Source of the DNA: Limnohabitans sp.
GTDB lineage: Bacteria; Pseudomonadota; Gammaproteobacteria; Burkholderiales; Burkholderiaceae_C
DNA: 23,158 nucleotides
Assembly (NCBI GenBank): GCA_018883305.1
Contig: VEQI01000007.1
Coordinates: forward strand, 1 to 23,158
Direction of reading: 5' to 3'
Of the stretch, positions 1 to 7,744 are shown piece by piece (the stretch's first letter is position 1; every line of letters starts with the position of its first letter). The notes under the pieces are model-generated. The model ran no database searches, was not told where the DNA came from, and saw only the letters and a list, made by a program, of their open reading frames with translations. Both the position numbers and the translations under genes were made by a program.

Positions 1-816
1 GCCCAGCACACTGCCCAGCCCGCCCGTGATCACAGCGGCCAGATAGAAAATGGAGAGGTTGAGCGAGAAATACTCTGGCGTGATGGCGCCATAAAAATAG
101 CCCAGTACACCACCGGCCACGCCCGCATAAAACGCCCCGATGGCAAAGGCCTGCAACTTGGTGGTCAGCAAGTGCACGCCCAGAATTTCCGCCGAAATAT
201 CCCGGTCACGCACCGCAATGAATGCACGGCCGATATAGGTGCGCGCCAGATTTCTCGCGGCCACGGCCATCAAAAACACCAGGCCGTAAATGAGATAGAA
301 ATTGTCGAAGTCCCCGCTCAAGGCATAGCCGAAGAGGCTGGCCTTGGGAATGCTGGTGCCCTGAATGCCCCCGGTGACGGAGCTCCACTCGCGAAACACA
401 AACGTCAGCAGGAAGTGCGCCGCCAGCGTAGCGATGGCCAGGTAAATGCCCTTGACCCGAAGACTGGGCAAGCCCACCACCACGCCAAGCGCCGCAGCCA
501 ACAGGCCAGCGATGGGCAGCGTGATGAAAAAGGGCACACCCATCTTACCCAGATAGGCCACCGTGTAACAACCCACACCCAGGAAGGCGCCATGGCTGAG
601 TGAAATGAGGCCGGCATTGCCCGTGGTGAGGTTCAAGCCCAGCGTGGCCAGAATATGAATGCCGATGATGCAGGCCATGGCCAAGAGGTACTTGGTGGAC
701 CAGAAGGGCAAGGTCAGCAGCAACACCACCAGCACCGCCACCCACCAGCGCTTGACAGGGGTGTTCCACATCCGCTCTTCGGAGAGATATTGCTCGTAAA
801 AAACGCCGGTTCTCAC
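1..816 (-). CDS. livM: LIV-type ABC transporter permease LivM (partial, C-terminus off the left edge)
   Basis: This is one of the two inner-membrane permeases of a high-affinity branched-chain-amino-acid-type ABC importer. I translated the minus strand by hand: an open frame of 272 codons runs from a GTG at 816 to the window edge. The protein starts MRTGVFYEQYLSEER and then has several hydrophobic segments. It carries LivM hallmarks: GLNLTTGNAGLISLSHGAF, VGLPSLRVKGIYLAIATLA, the cytoplasmic loop RAFIAVRDRDISAEILGV, and EYFSLNLSIFYLAAVITGG near the edge. Full LivM proteins are usually about 320-360 residues, so the last 50-90 residues are missing. The GTG lies one base after the livH stop, so translation is probably coupled; an ATG 15 codons further in is a possible alternative start. 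Because livG and livH precede it, livF and a periplasmic binding protein gene would be expected beyond the left edge. The substrate is not shown; shared regulation suggests an organic acid rather than leucine (inference). Confidence 0.93.
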   Translation of the reverse strand, partial: MRTGVFYEQYLSEERMWNTPVKRWWVAVLVVLLLTLPFWSTKYLLAMACIIGIHILATLGLNLTTGNAGLISLSHGAFLGVGCYTVAYLGKMGVPFFITLPIAGLLAAALGVVVGLPSLRVKGIYLAIATLAAHFLLTFVFREWSSVTGGIQGTSIPKASLFGYALSGDFDNFYLIYGLVFLMAVAARNLARTYIGRAFIAVRDRDISAEILGVHLLTTKLQAFAIGAFYAGVAGGVLGYFYGAITPEYFSLNLSIFYLAAVITGGLGSVLG

Positions 817-817
817 G

Positions 818-1690
818 TCACAGCCTTTCGATGGTGCGGGTGCCGAAGATGCCGTAAGGCCGGATCACCAGAATCAACAACACCACCAGGTAAGGCACGA
901 TGTCTCGCGCCTTGCCGCCCAGATAACCCGCCGCCAGGGACTCCACCAGGCCAATCATCAGACTGGCCACAATGGCGCCCAGCACACTGTCCATGCCACC
1001 CAGGATGATGGCGGCAAACACGCTCAAGGCAGCAGCAGCCAGCGCGGGCGAGAGTCCGGCCGAATTGGAAATCAGCACGCCCGCCACGGTGCCCACCCCA
1101 CCCGCCAGCATCCAGGTCAGGCGCGAGGCAAAGTGGATATTGATGCCCAGCGTGGCTGCGGTCACAGGATCGCTGGCCGTGGCACGCAAGGCCACACCCG
1201 TCTTGGAGTAGCGGAAAAACAGCAGGAAGCCGATGATCAACAACGCAGACACGGCAAAGTTGCCCAGGACCGTCCCGGGGATCAGGATCTCGCCCAGAAA
1301 CACGGGCGAACGCGGCAGCAAGGGCGGCGGCGCATAAGTGTCGCCCCCCCAGATGGCCTCCACGCCACCATGCATGATGCTGGCCATGCCAATGGTGGCC
1401 ATCATCACCGACACCGTGGGTTGCCCGGACAAGGGCCGCAGCACCGCACGCTCCACCACCAAGGCCAGCAAGGCAATGGCTCCCAGCGACACCACAAAGG
1501 CCAGCAGGGGTGGCAAGCCAAAGGTGGACGCCGCGGCGTAATAAAGATACGCCCCCACCATCATGATTTCACCCACTGCGAAATTCACCGCGCCCGTGCC
1601 CTTATAAACCAGCACAAAGCTCAAGGCGATGAGCGCCATCACCCCGCCGCTGAGCAGCCCCAGAAGGCTGTATTCCAGGAACTCGATCAT
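818..1690 (-). CDS. livH: LIV-type ABC transporter permease LivH
   Basis: A 290-residue polytopic membrane protein, the second permease subunit of the LIV-family importer; it pairs with LivM to form the translocation pore. It begins MIEFLEYSLLGLLSGGVMAL and has about eight hydrophobic stretches. Typical LivH segments are FVLVYKGTGAVNFAVGEIMM near residues 26-45, VALRATASDPVTAATLGI as the coupling-loop region, and AAIILGGMDSVLGAIVASL toward the C-terminus. The length is normal for the family (about 290). Its ATG overlaps the livG stop by four bases (ATGA) and its stop is followed at once by the livM start, so the three genes form one operon. Nothing is truncated. The family assignment is secure; the transported compound is not known. 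Confidence 0.95.
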   Translation of the reverse strand: MIEFLEYSLLGLLSGGVMALIALSFVLVYKGTGAVNFAVGEIMMVGAYLYYAAASTFGLPPLLAFVVSLGAIALLALVVERAVLRPLSGQPTVSVMMATIGMASIMHGGVEAIWGGDTYAPPPLLPRSPVFLGEILIPGTVLGNFAVSALLIIGFLLFFRYSKTGVALRATASDPVTAATLGINIHFASRLTWMLAGGVGTVAGVLISNSAGLSPALAAAALSVFAAIILGGMDSVLGAIVASLMIGLVESLAAGYLGGKARDIVPYLVVLLILVIRPYGIFGTRTIERL

Positions 1691-2514
1691 TTCTGCACCG
1701 TATCCGCGCCCAGATAGGCTTCAATGACCTTGGGGTTGGTCCGTACCGCCGCCGGCTTGTCTGCCGCAATGACCTGACCAAAATTCAGCACCACCACATG
1801 GCTGGAAATGTCCATCACCATGCCCATGTCGTGCTCCACCAGCAACACCGTGACGCCCCACTCTTCCTGGACATCCAAGATGAAGCGGGCCATGTCCTCG
1901 GTCTCTTCGCGGTTCATGCCGGCCACCGGTTCATCCAGCATCAACACACGGGGACGCATGGCCAATGCTCGGGCCAGTTCAACGCGCTTTTGCAGACCAT
2001 AGGGCAACACATCAACGGACTGATGTCGGATGTGGTCGATCTCCAGAAAGTCAATGACCTTGCGTTCGATGTCCTCGCGCAGCGCCAGTTCTTCCTCACG
2101 CACCGTGCGGCTGTAGGTGAGTGCCGACAACATGCCGCCACGCATGGTGTGGTGTCCGCCCAGCTTGATGTTCTCCAACACCGACAACCCCCGGAACAAG
2201 GCGATGTTCTGGAAGGTTCTAGCCAGACCGCGCCGGGCCCGCGCACTGATGTGAACACGGGTGATGTCTTCATCTCCCAGATGAATGCTGCCTTCGTTGG
2301 GACGATAGAACCCCGAGATGGTGTTGAAGACGCTGGTCTTGCCGGCGCCATTGGGGCCAATCACGGCGGTGATTTCGCCCGCACGCGCGGAGAAGGAGAC
2401 GTTGCGCAGCGCATGAATGCCACCAAATCGCAGGCTCACGTCCTGCACGGACAAAGACAGCCCGGCATTCGAGCGGGCGTCATGCGATGTCGCGTCAGCG
2501 GCAGCGAGGATCAT
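1687..2514 (-). CDS. livG: LIV-type ABC transporter ATP-binding protein LivG
   Basis: This is the cytoplasmic ATPase that drives the LivHM permease. With the start at 2514 it has 275 residues. Visible motifs are Walker A GPNGAGKT (about residues 53-60), LARTFQNIALF (Q-loop), the LivG/F form of the ABC signature LPYGLQKRVELARAL, Walker B RVLMLDEPVAGMN and the switch histidine in LLVEHDM. A longer frame exists upstream to a GTG at 2586. I chose ATG 2514 because AGGGAA (2524-2529 on the complementary strand) lies nine bases before it. The extra residues encoded upstream look unlike LivG and would overlap the likely promoter and operator. It is the first gene of the minus-strand transporter operon (livG-livH-livM). 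Its promoter carries a palindrome probably bound by the neighbouring MarR protein. Confidence 0.94.
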   Translation of the reverse strand: MILAAADATSHDARSNAGLSLSVQDVSLRFGGIHALRNVSFSARAGEITAVIGPNGAGKTSVFNTISGFYRPNEGSIHLGDEDITRVHISARARRGLARTFQNIALFRGLSVLENIKLGGHHTMRGGMLSALTYSRTVREEELALREDIERKVIDFLEIDHIRHQSVDVLPYGLQKRVELARALAMRPRVLMLDEPVAGMNREETEDMARFILDVQEEWGVTVLLVEHDMGMVMDISSHVVVLNFGQVIAADKPAAVRTNPKVIEAYLGADTVQK

Positions 2515-2591
2515 GGGTGGCAATTCCCTGGGATGGTGTGCGAAAACACGAGGCGGCAGAAAATTCGCATCGAGAAGGTAATGCACATATC

Positions 2592-2612
2592 CATACAGTA
2601 GCGTACTATATG
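2592..2612. promoter_or_regulatory. Near-perfect palindromic operator in the livG promoter (site 1)
   Basis: A 21-bp inverted repeat with arms CATACAGTA and TACTATATG around a GCG centre; the arms pair at 8 of 9 positions. It overlaps the predicted -10 element of the transporter operon, which suggests repression by steric block. The same motif recurs in the divergent 6.2-kb region (15 of 18 core positions identical) and, more weakly, before marR (12 of 18). The size and symmetry suit a MarR-family dimer; the adjacent marR product is the obvious candidate (inference). Confidence 0.62.
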
Positions 2613-2633
2613 AACGGGTTTAATCCGTGATAA
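2605..2633 (-). promoter_or_regulatory. Predicted sigma-70-type promoter of the livGHM operon
   Basis: On the minus strand TTATCA (2633-2628) and TATAGT (2610-2605) are separated by exactly 17 bases. They match the -35 and -10 consensus at 4 of 6 and 5 of 6 positions. Transcription would start near 2598, about 80 bases before the chosen livG start. The -10 hexamer is embedded in the palindrome at 2592-2612. Predicted by eye only. Confidence 0.5.
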
Positions 2634-2659
2634 CCCTGAAGCCCGCAGGCAGCGGCCGC

Positions 2660-3124
2660 TCAGGCCTCGTCGCTGCCCAGGTAATCCAGCAAATTGCGCT
2701 TGATGCTGACCAGTGTCTTGGTAGTCGCTTCCAGCTGCGTTTCAGCAATGCCCTTGAGGATCACTTCATTGAACTGGTGGTTGACCTTGCGCATCTTGTT
2801 GACCAGTTGCTTGCTCTGCGGCTGCAAATACACCCGGTTAACGCGTCGGTCACTGGCGTCGGATTCGCGGCGCACCAAATCAGACTTCTCCAACCGGTCG
2901 ATCAGGCCCCCAATGGCCACTTTGCCCAGATCCAGCTCCTCCGCCAACTGCGACTGCGTCATGCCATCCTGGCGCGACAGGTAGGCCAGCACCCACCACT
3001 GAGAGCGAGTCACATTCAGCGGTTTGAGACAGCGGTCAAACGCACTTCGACGCAGACGGGAAACGTCGTGGATGAGAAATCCGAGCCGAAGCTCCCAGTC
3101 GATGGTGGTGTTGTCAGTGGGCAT
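2660..3124 (-). CDS. MarR-family transcriptional regulator
   Basis: A 154-residue winged-helix regulator of the MarR family, cytoplasmic and expected to act as a dimer. The core reads SQWWVLAYLSRQDGMTQSQLAEEL (helices leading into the recognition helix). This is followed by GKVAIGGLIDRLEKSDLVRR and the wing SDASDRRVNRVYLQPQSKQL, whose D-x-R-R motif is diagnostic. The length is typical. The gene lies between the transporter operon and the SDR/ligase pair, in the same orientation. A motif related to the livG palindrome sits 29-49 bases upstream of its ATG, which suggests autoregulation. In Rhodopseudomonas palustris, the badHI alicyclic genes are controlled by a MarR-type repressor, BadR; a similar role here is an inference from context. 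The effector would then be a CoA-thioester intermediate. The family assignment is firm; the regulon is predicted. Confidence 0.92.
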   Translation of the reverse strand: MPTDNTTIDWELRLGFLIHDVSRLRRSAFDRCLKPLNVTRSQWWVLAYLSRQDGMTQSQLAEELDLGKVAIGGLIDRLEKSDLVRRESDASDRRVNRVYLQPQSKQLVNKMRKVNHQFNEVILKGIAETQLEATTKTLVSIKRNLLDYLGSDEA

Positions 3125-3152
3125 GCCGTTCGCTTCTCAAGGGGGAGGCGTC

Positions 3153-3173
3153 ATTACAGTAAGTTTGCGTATC
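3153..3173. promoter_or_regulatory. Possible weaker copy of the operator upstream of marR (site 3)
   Basis: The core TACAGTAAGTTTGCGTAT matches the livG site at 12 of 18 positions and the divergent-promoter site at 11 of 18. It lies in the 76-base gap between the SDR stop and the marR start. The symmetry is poorer than at site 1. If real, it would let the regulator control its own gene. Confidence 0.35.
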
Positions 3174-3200
3174 ATTTATACCAGATCCCGCCACGCCAGC

Positions 3201-4118
3201 TCAGACGGGATCCCAGGTGAAGACATCGCCCGAGCGGTGCAGCGGATAGAGGTCGTTGTCAAACATCGGTAACGCCGTCTGCAACACACGCTCAGGTGTC
3301 CAGCCATCGCCACAGTGGGCCGTGCGGATCGGGCGCGGCTGACTGAAGAGATAGATTTCGTTGTTGCGCACGCCAAACACCTGTCCGGTGACATGACTTG
3401 CCTCATCGGCACACAGGGCCACCACGAAAGGCGCCACTTTTTCGGGTACCAGCTTCATCAGGCCTTCCACACGCTTTTTCTGCTCCGGGGTGTCGGAAGG
3501 GATAGAGCTGACCATGCGGGTCCATGCAAAGGGGGCCACGGCGTTGGAGCGCACGCCGAATTTCTGCACGTCCAGCGCAATCGATTTCGACAAAGCCATG
3601 ATGCCCAACTTGGCCGCGCTGTAGTTGGCTTGCCCAAAGTTGCCAATCAGGCCTGAGGTGGACGTCATGTGCACATAGGCACCACTGCCCTGCTCCTTGA
3701 AATGCGGCGCAGCCGCACGGCTGACGTTGAAACTGCCCTTCAGGTGCACGGCAATCACGGCATCGAACTCTTCTTGCGACATGCGATGGAACATCACATC
3801 CCGCAGAATGCCCGCGTTGTTCACCACGATGTCGATGCGCCCGAACGTATCCACCGCTGTGCTCACCATTTGACTGGCATCCTTCCAGTCAGCCACGGAG
3901 CCGCCATCGGCCACCGCCTCACCGCCCATGGCGCGAATGGCGGCCACCACCTCGGCGGCAGGTTGCTCATGATCGGCTTGACCATCCAGCGTGGCACCCA
4001 AATCATTCACCACCACTTTGGCACCCGCTTGCGCCATGGCCAGGCAAATGCCCCGCCCCACGCCACGGCCACCACCGGTCACCAGAGCCACTTTGCCTTC
4101 CAGCAGTTTTTTTGTCAT
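3201..4118 (-). CDS. SDR-family dehydrogenase, MFE-2/(3R)-hydroxyacyl-CoA dehydrogenase-like
   Basis: A 305-residue classical short-chain dehydrogenase. The N-terminal Rossmann motif is TGGGRGVGRGI, with NNAG at the end of beta-4 and the catalytic Ser153, Tyr166 and Lys170 (N-Y-S-A-A-K). The KVVVNDLGA segment and the roughly 45-residue C-terminal extension ending GDVFTWDPV are unlike small SDRs. They recall the dehydrogenase part of peroxisomal type-2 multifunctional enzyme (17-beta-HSD4), which oxidises (3R)-hydroxyacyl-CoAs. The likely reaction is NAD(P)-dependent oxidation of a beta-hydroxyacyl-CoA to the ketoacyl-CoA. It lies 15 bases downstream of the ligase gene, so the two probably form one operon. 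The separate MaoC hydratases in the divergent operon would supply its substrate (inference). An aldehyde or cyclic-alcohol dehydrogenase role cannot be excluded. Confidence 0.85.
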   Translation of the reverse strand: MTKKLLEGKVALVTGGGRGVGRGICLAMAQAGAKVVVNDLGATLDGQADHEQPAAEVVAAIRAMGGEAVADGGSVADWKDASQMVSTAVDTFGRIDIVVNNAGILRDVMFHRMSQEEFDAVIAVHLKGSFNVSRAAAPHFKEQGSGAYVHMTSTSGLIGNFGQANYSAAKLGIMALSKSIALDVQKFGVRSNAVAPFAWTRMVSSIPSDTPEQKKRVEGLMKLVPEKVAPFVVALCADEASHVTGQVFGVRNNEIYLFSQPRPIRTAHCGDGWTPERVLQTALPMFDNDLYPLHRSGDVFTWDPV

Positions 4119-4133
4119 TGCATACTCCTTGTT

Positions 4134-6131
4134 TCAAGCGGAAGCCGCCAGACGACGCTGACGCGCCAACGCAAAATCCACATACCAGTCAAATGCCCCC
4201 GGGTTGGCACAGGCATCCTTGTTGACCACGTCGGTCAGTGTGCGGCCGAGCAGGATTTTCTTCACCGGCAGTTCTTGCTTTTTACCAGTCAGCGTACGGG
4301 GAACTTCCCGGACCTGAAGAATGTCATCCGGGGTGAAGCGGGGCGAGAGTTGTTCACGGATGGCTTGCCGAAGCCGATCTCGCAAGAGCTCGTCCAGCGT
4401 CAGCCCGTCCCGCAGCACGACGAACAGGGGCATGTAACTGGGTTGACCAAGGTGCTCAATATCCACCACCAGACTGTCGATTACCTCAGGCAAGGATTCC
4501 ACCGCGTTGTAGAGCTCACTGGTGCCCATGCGGTGGCCATGACGATTGAGCGTGGCATCGCTGCGGCCATACACCACCGCCCCACCGCTGGGCGTGATGC
4601 GAAGCCAGTCACCATGCCGCCAGACGCCAGGGTAGGTGTCGAAATAGCTGTCCCGATAGCGATGTCCATCGGCATCGCCCCAGAAGTAAATGGGCATGGA
4701 GGGCATGGGTTGCCGGCACACCATTTCACCCACCGCATCCATCAAGGGGTGGCCCTGCTCATCCCAAGCCTCGATGTCCGCGCCCAGACAGCGGGCCTGC
4801 ATCTCACCCTCGATGGTGGGCAATTCGGGCGTGCCGCCCAGGAAAGCGCTGGCCAAATCGGTGCCGCCCGCAATCACGGCCCACCACACATCGCGGCGCA
4901 CTTGAGACTGACCCCAGCGATACGCTTCGGGGGACAAGGGCGAGCCGGTCGAACCGAGTGCTCGCAGTTGACGAATGCCTGGCAAGTGCCCTGGCTCGAT
5001 GCCGGCTTTCATGCAGGCCGTATAGAACGCCGCCCCGGCGCCCAAAAAAGTGACCCCTGTGTCAGACACGAATCGCCACAAGGCATCGGGCTGGGGATAA
5101 CTGGGGTGACCATCGTAGATGCACACGGTGCAGCCCAGCAGCAACGAGGAGATGGACAAGTTCCACATCACCCAGCCCGCGCTGCTGTACCAGTGAAAGC
5201 GATCCCCCGTGCGCGCACTGGGGCCCAGGTCAAGATGAAAGGCGTGCAGCTTGAGCATTTCCAGCACCACGCCCCCGTGGCCATGCACGATGGGCTTGGG
5301 CAGGCCGGTGGTGCCGCTGCTATAAACAGTCCACAGGGGATGATCAAACTCAACCCACTCGGACTCTGGCACCGGCGCATGTTGCAGGCATGTCGCCCAC
5401 AGATGTCGCTGCCCCGTCCAATCGGCTTCAACCCGGGACGATACCGTGGCCCCCGCCTGGGTCAGATAAGGCACCATGATGCAATGCTGAATGGATGGCA
5501 ACTCGTTGAGCAAGGCATCGACCAGTTCACGCCGGTCTGCCACCTTGCCGCCATACACGGTGCCATCGCATGCGATCAACACTTTGGGATCGATCTGACG
5601 GAATCGATCACGAACCGTGCCCACGCCCATGTCGGTGGCGCACAGGCTCCACACAGCCCCCAGCGATGCGCAGGCCAGAAAGCCCACCACGGCTTGAGGA
5701 ATGTTGGGGAGATAAGCGGCCACCCGGTCCCCCGGTACCACGCCCATGTCACGCAGTGCGCCAGCCAGTGCATGGGCCTGCCCCATCAACGCCGCCCAGC
5801 TCAGGGTTTGCGTTTGCCCTTGCGCTTGCAAGTGTTCGTTGCGAAAGACCAGGGCCGGCACGCCTGCCGCATCGGCGGTGGCGGCATGGCGCTGCACTTG
5901 ACGGGCGTAATTGAGCTGTGTGCCTGGAAACCATTGTGCACCCGGCATCTTGGCCTCACGCAGGCCTTGTACCGGCGGCTGGGGTGACTGCACGTCAAAG
6001 TAGTGCCACACCGACAACCAAAATTGCTCCACGTCGGCAATGGACCAGCGCCACAGTTCGTCGTAGCTGGCCAAGGTCAGTTGATGCCGCGCATTCACCC
6101 ATTCGCGAAAAACCTGCGTGTTCGCTGTCAT
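4134..6131 (-). CDS. Acetoacetate-CoA ligase family enzyme (acetoacetyl-CoA synthetase)
   Basis: A 665-residue ANL-superfamily adenylating enzyme of the acetoacetyl-CoA synthetase branch, which forms a CoA thioester from a (beta-keto) acid with ATP. The ACS N-terminal domain is visible (FWLSVWHYFDV; GTQLNYARQV). It is followed by the nucleotide loop YSSGTTGLPKPIVHGHGG, WVMWNLSISSLLLG, YGRSDATLNRHGHRMGTSEL (A8) and the C-terminal catalytic lysine Lys617 in LTGKKQELPVKK. I chose ATG 6131 because GAGGAG lies eight bases upstream on the minus strand; an extension to 6185 adds arginine-rich residues of no family character. It is the first gene of a minus-strand pair with the SDR, divergent from the catabolic operon. 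The true substrate may be acetoacetate released by the pathway or a related keto acid; the family does not settle this. Confidence 0.9.
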   Translation of the reverse strand: MTANTQVFREWVNARHQLTLASYDELWRWSIADVEQFWLSVWHYFDVQSPQPPVQGLREAKMPGAQWFPGTQLNYARQVQRHAATADAAGVPALVFRNEHLQAQGQTQTLSWAALMGQAHALAGALRDMGVVPGDRVAAYLPNIPQAVVGFLACASLGAVWSLCATDMGVGTVRDRFRQIDPKVLIACDGTVYGGKVADRRELVDALLNELPSIQHCIMVPYLTQAGATVSSRVEADWTGQRHLWATCLQHAPVPESEWVEFDHPLWTVYSSGTTGLPKPIVHGHGGVVLEMLKLHAFHLDLGPSARTGDRFHWYSSAGWVMWNLSISSLLLGCTVCIYDGHPSYPQPDALWRFVSDTGVTFLGAGAAFYTACMKAGIEPGHLPGIRQLRALGSTGSPLSPEAYRWGQSQVRRDVWWAVIAGGTDLASAFLGGTPELPTIEGEMQARCLGADIEAWDEQGHPLMDAVGEMVCRQPMPSMPIYFWGDADGHRYRDSYFDTYPGVWRHGDWLRITPSGGAVVYGRSDATLNRHGHRMGTSELYNAVESLPEVIDSLVVDIEHLGQPSYMPLFVVLRDGLTLDELLRDRLRQAIREQLSPRFTPDDILQVREVPRTLTGKKQELPVKKILLGRTLTDVVNKDACANPGAFDWYVDFALARQRRLAASA

Positions 6132-6207
6132 GGCGCTGTCTCCTCGTCTGTCTGGCCTGACGGACCGGGAAAACCCTAGACGCAAATGTCAGGCAAGCGC
6201 TTTTCCT

Positions 6208-6228
6208 GTTGTAGTTCGCTAGTGTATC
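6208..6228. promoter_or_regulatory. Operator copy in the divergent ligase / catabolic-operon promoter region (site 2)
   Basis: The core TGTAGTTCGCTAGTGTAT matches the livG palindrome at 15 of 18 positions. It lies in the 152-base gap between two divergent genes, 77 bases before the ligase start and 55 bases before the plus-strand start. A TATCAT hexamer (6225-6230) overlaps its right end, and on the minus strand TACACT lies within it. A single bound repressor could therefore block both promoters. The promoter calls are weak; the sequence match is the stronger evidence. Confidence 0.5.
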
Positions 6229-6283
6229 ATGAGGTGAAGCACATTTTGCAACCATTCAATAACGCACAGCACAGGTCAATGCC

Positions 6284-7723
6284 ATGGTGACCACCGACAT
6301 CGGATTGCTGGCCACCGCCCGCTACATTCCTCGACTTCGCCTGGAGCGCAAGGACATCTTTGCGCAGCACCGCTGGATGGCGCCCGGCCTTCGATCCCTG
6401 GCGCAGGGACAAAAGGCTATTGCGCATTGGGACGAGGACACCATCACCCTGGCCGTGGAAGCCGTGCGTTCGGTGCTGCCTGGTGCTGCCACCCGTATCG
6501 GCGCCTTGCACCTGGCCTCCACCACCTTTCCTTTTGCCGAGCGCCTCAACGCTGGGGTCGTGGCAGCGGCACTGGGGCTGGCACCGTCCACGTTGCTGCG
6601 TGATACAGGCTCCAGCGCGCGTGCGGCCACCACGGAGCTGATCGCAGCGCTGAATGCCCCTGCCACCTCGGACGCACAACTCATCGTGGCCGCCGAGCGG
6701 CGCACGCCCAAACCCGCCAGCGCACAGGAAATGCTGTGCGGCGATGGCGCAGCCGCTGTGCTGGTGGGACGTGGCGACCTGATTGCACAGTGCGTGGGCA
6801 CGCACACGGAATATGCCGATTTCGTGGACCACTTCCGTGAGTCCGGTCAAGCGCACGACTATGGCTGGGAAGAACGCTGGGCCCGAGAGGAAGGCTATTT
6901 GAAGATTGCCGTGAACGCCATTCGCACGACGCTGACCCGGCATGGCCTGGAGGCCTCGGCGGTGGATCATTTCGTTATGCCCGCGCCCTTGCCCAAGGTG
7001 AATGAAGCCGTGGCCAAACGGGTGGGCATTGCCGCCACGGCTGTGTCAAGCACGCAAGGTGACACCATTGGCGATTTGGGCACGGCACAACCCCTGGCCA
7101 TGCTGGATCATGCGCTTCGACAAGCGCAACCCGGTGCGCTCATTGCCTTGGTGAGTTTTGGCAGTGGATGTGACGTGCTGTTGCTGCGCCGCACTGAACA
7201 ACCCTGTCCGGGTCAGCCACCCGGTCCCGGCAAGGCCGAGACCAGTTACCTGAAGTACCTGTCCTTCACGCAGCAAATCGATCTTGAATGGGGCATGCGC
7301 GCCGAAATGGACAACAAGACCGCGCTGACCGCTGCCTGGCGCGACCACGGCCGCGTGGCGCATTTTGAGGGCGGCACCTGCCGGCATTGCGGCACCCTGC
7401 AATTTCCCGCCGGGCGTCTGTGCGTCAACCCGGACTGCCAGACCCAGGACAGCCAGGAACCCACATCGCTGGCCGATGTGCCGGCACGGGTGCTCAGCCA
7501 CACCAGCGACTTTCTGGCCTACACCCCGCACCCCCCCTTTCAGTTCGGGCACATCGACTTTGAAGGCGGTGCGCGCGTGCTGATGGAATTTGCCGACACC
7601 GATGACGGCGAACTGCAACCCGGCCTGCCGGTGCGCATGGTCTACCGGATCAAGGAGTTCGACGCCAAGCGTGGCTTTCGACGCTATTTCTGGAAAGCCA
7701 CGCCGGTGCGTGACGCGGCCTGA
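6284..7723 (+). CDS. HMG-CoA-synthase-fold protein lacking catalytic residues, fused to a C-terminal DUF35 zinc-ribbon/OB domain
   Basis: A 479-residue two-domain protein. Residues 1 to about 310 have the thiolase/HMG-CoA synthase fold and resemble archaeal-type HMGCS. Residues from about 330 form a DUF35 domain with a zinc ribbon (Cys366, Cys369, Cys380, Cys385; C-x2-C-x10-C-x4-C) and an OB-fold (VLSHTSDFLAYTPHPPFQFG). By eye alignment, the HMGCS glutamate, cysteine and histidine are replaced by Thr80 (ASTTFPF), Ala112 (GSSARAATTEL) and Pro233 (FVMPAPLPK). The HMGCS reaction is therefore unlikely. DUF35 proteins bind CoA and partner thiolases, as in the archaeal thiolase/HMGCS/DUF35 complex and BbsAB. 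The thiolase gene follows after 21 bases, so a complex with it is likely (inference). It heads the plus-strand operon, and an AGG lies eight bases before the ATG. Confidence 0.85.
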   Translation: MVTTDIGLLATARYIPRLRLERKDIFAQHRWMAPGLRSLAQGQKAIAHWDEDTITLAVEAVRSVLPGAATRIGALHLASTTFPFAERLNAGVVAAALGLAPSTLLRDTGSSARAATTELIAALNAPATSDAQLIVAAERRTPKPASAQEMLCGDGAAAVLVGRGDLIAQCVGTHTEYADFVDHFRESGQAHDYGWEERWAREEGYLKIAVNAIRTTLTRHGLEASAVDHFVMPAPLPKVNEAVAKRVGIAATAVSSTQGDTIGDLGTAQPLAMLDHALRQAQPGALIALVSFGSGCDVLLLRRTEQPCPGQPPGPGKAETSYLKYLSFTQQIDLEWGMRAEMDNKTALTAAWRDHGRVAHFEGGTCRHCGTLQFPAGRLCVNPDCQTQDSQEPTSLADVPARVLSHTSDFLAYTPHPPFQFGHIDFEGGARVLMEFADTDDGELQPGLPVRMVYRIKEFDAKRGFRRYFWKATPVRDAA

Positions 7724-7744
7724 CCCTCACAGGAGAACACATAC

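Noticed and set aside
2515..2586. N-terminal extension of livG to a GTG at 2586
   Set aside because: No ribosome site, no family similarity, and it would run into the predicted promoter region; ATG 2514 has AGGGAA at good spacing.
2646..2665. Palindrome AGCGGCCGCT at the end of marR as a terminator
   Set aside because: The stem is only the self-complementary ten bases with no loop and no following T-run, and it overlaps the stop codon.
3669..5987. A 772-codon open frame on the plus strand opposite the SDR and acetoacetate-CoA ligase genes
   Set aside because: It lies antisense to two well-supported genes, is rich in His, Gln and Arg with no recognisable domain, and arises from codon bias in GC-rich DNA.
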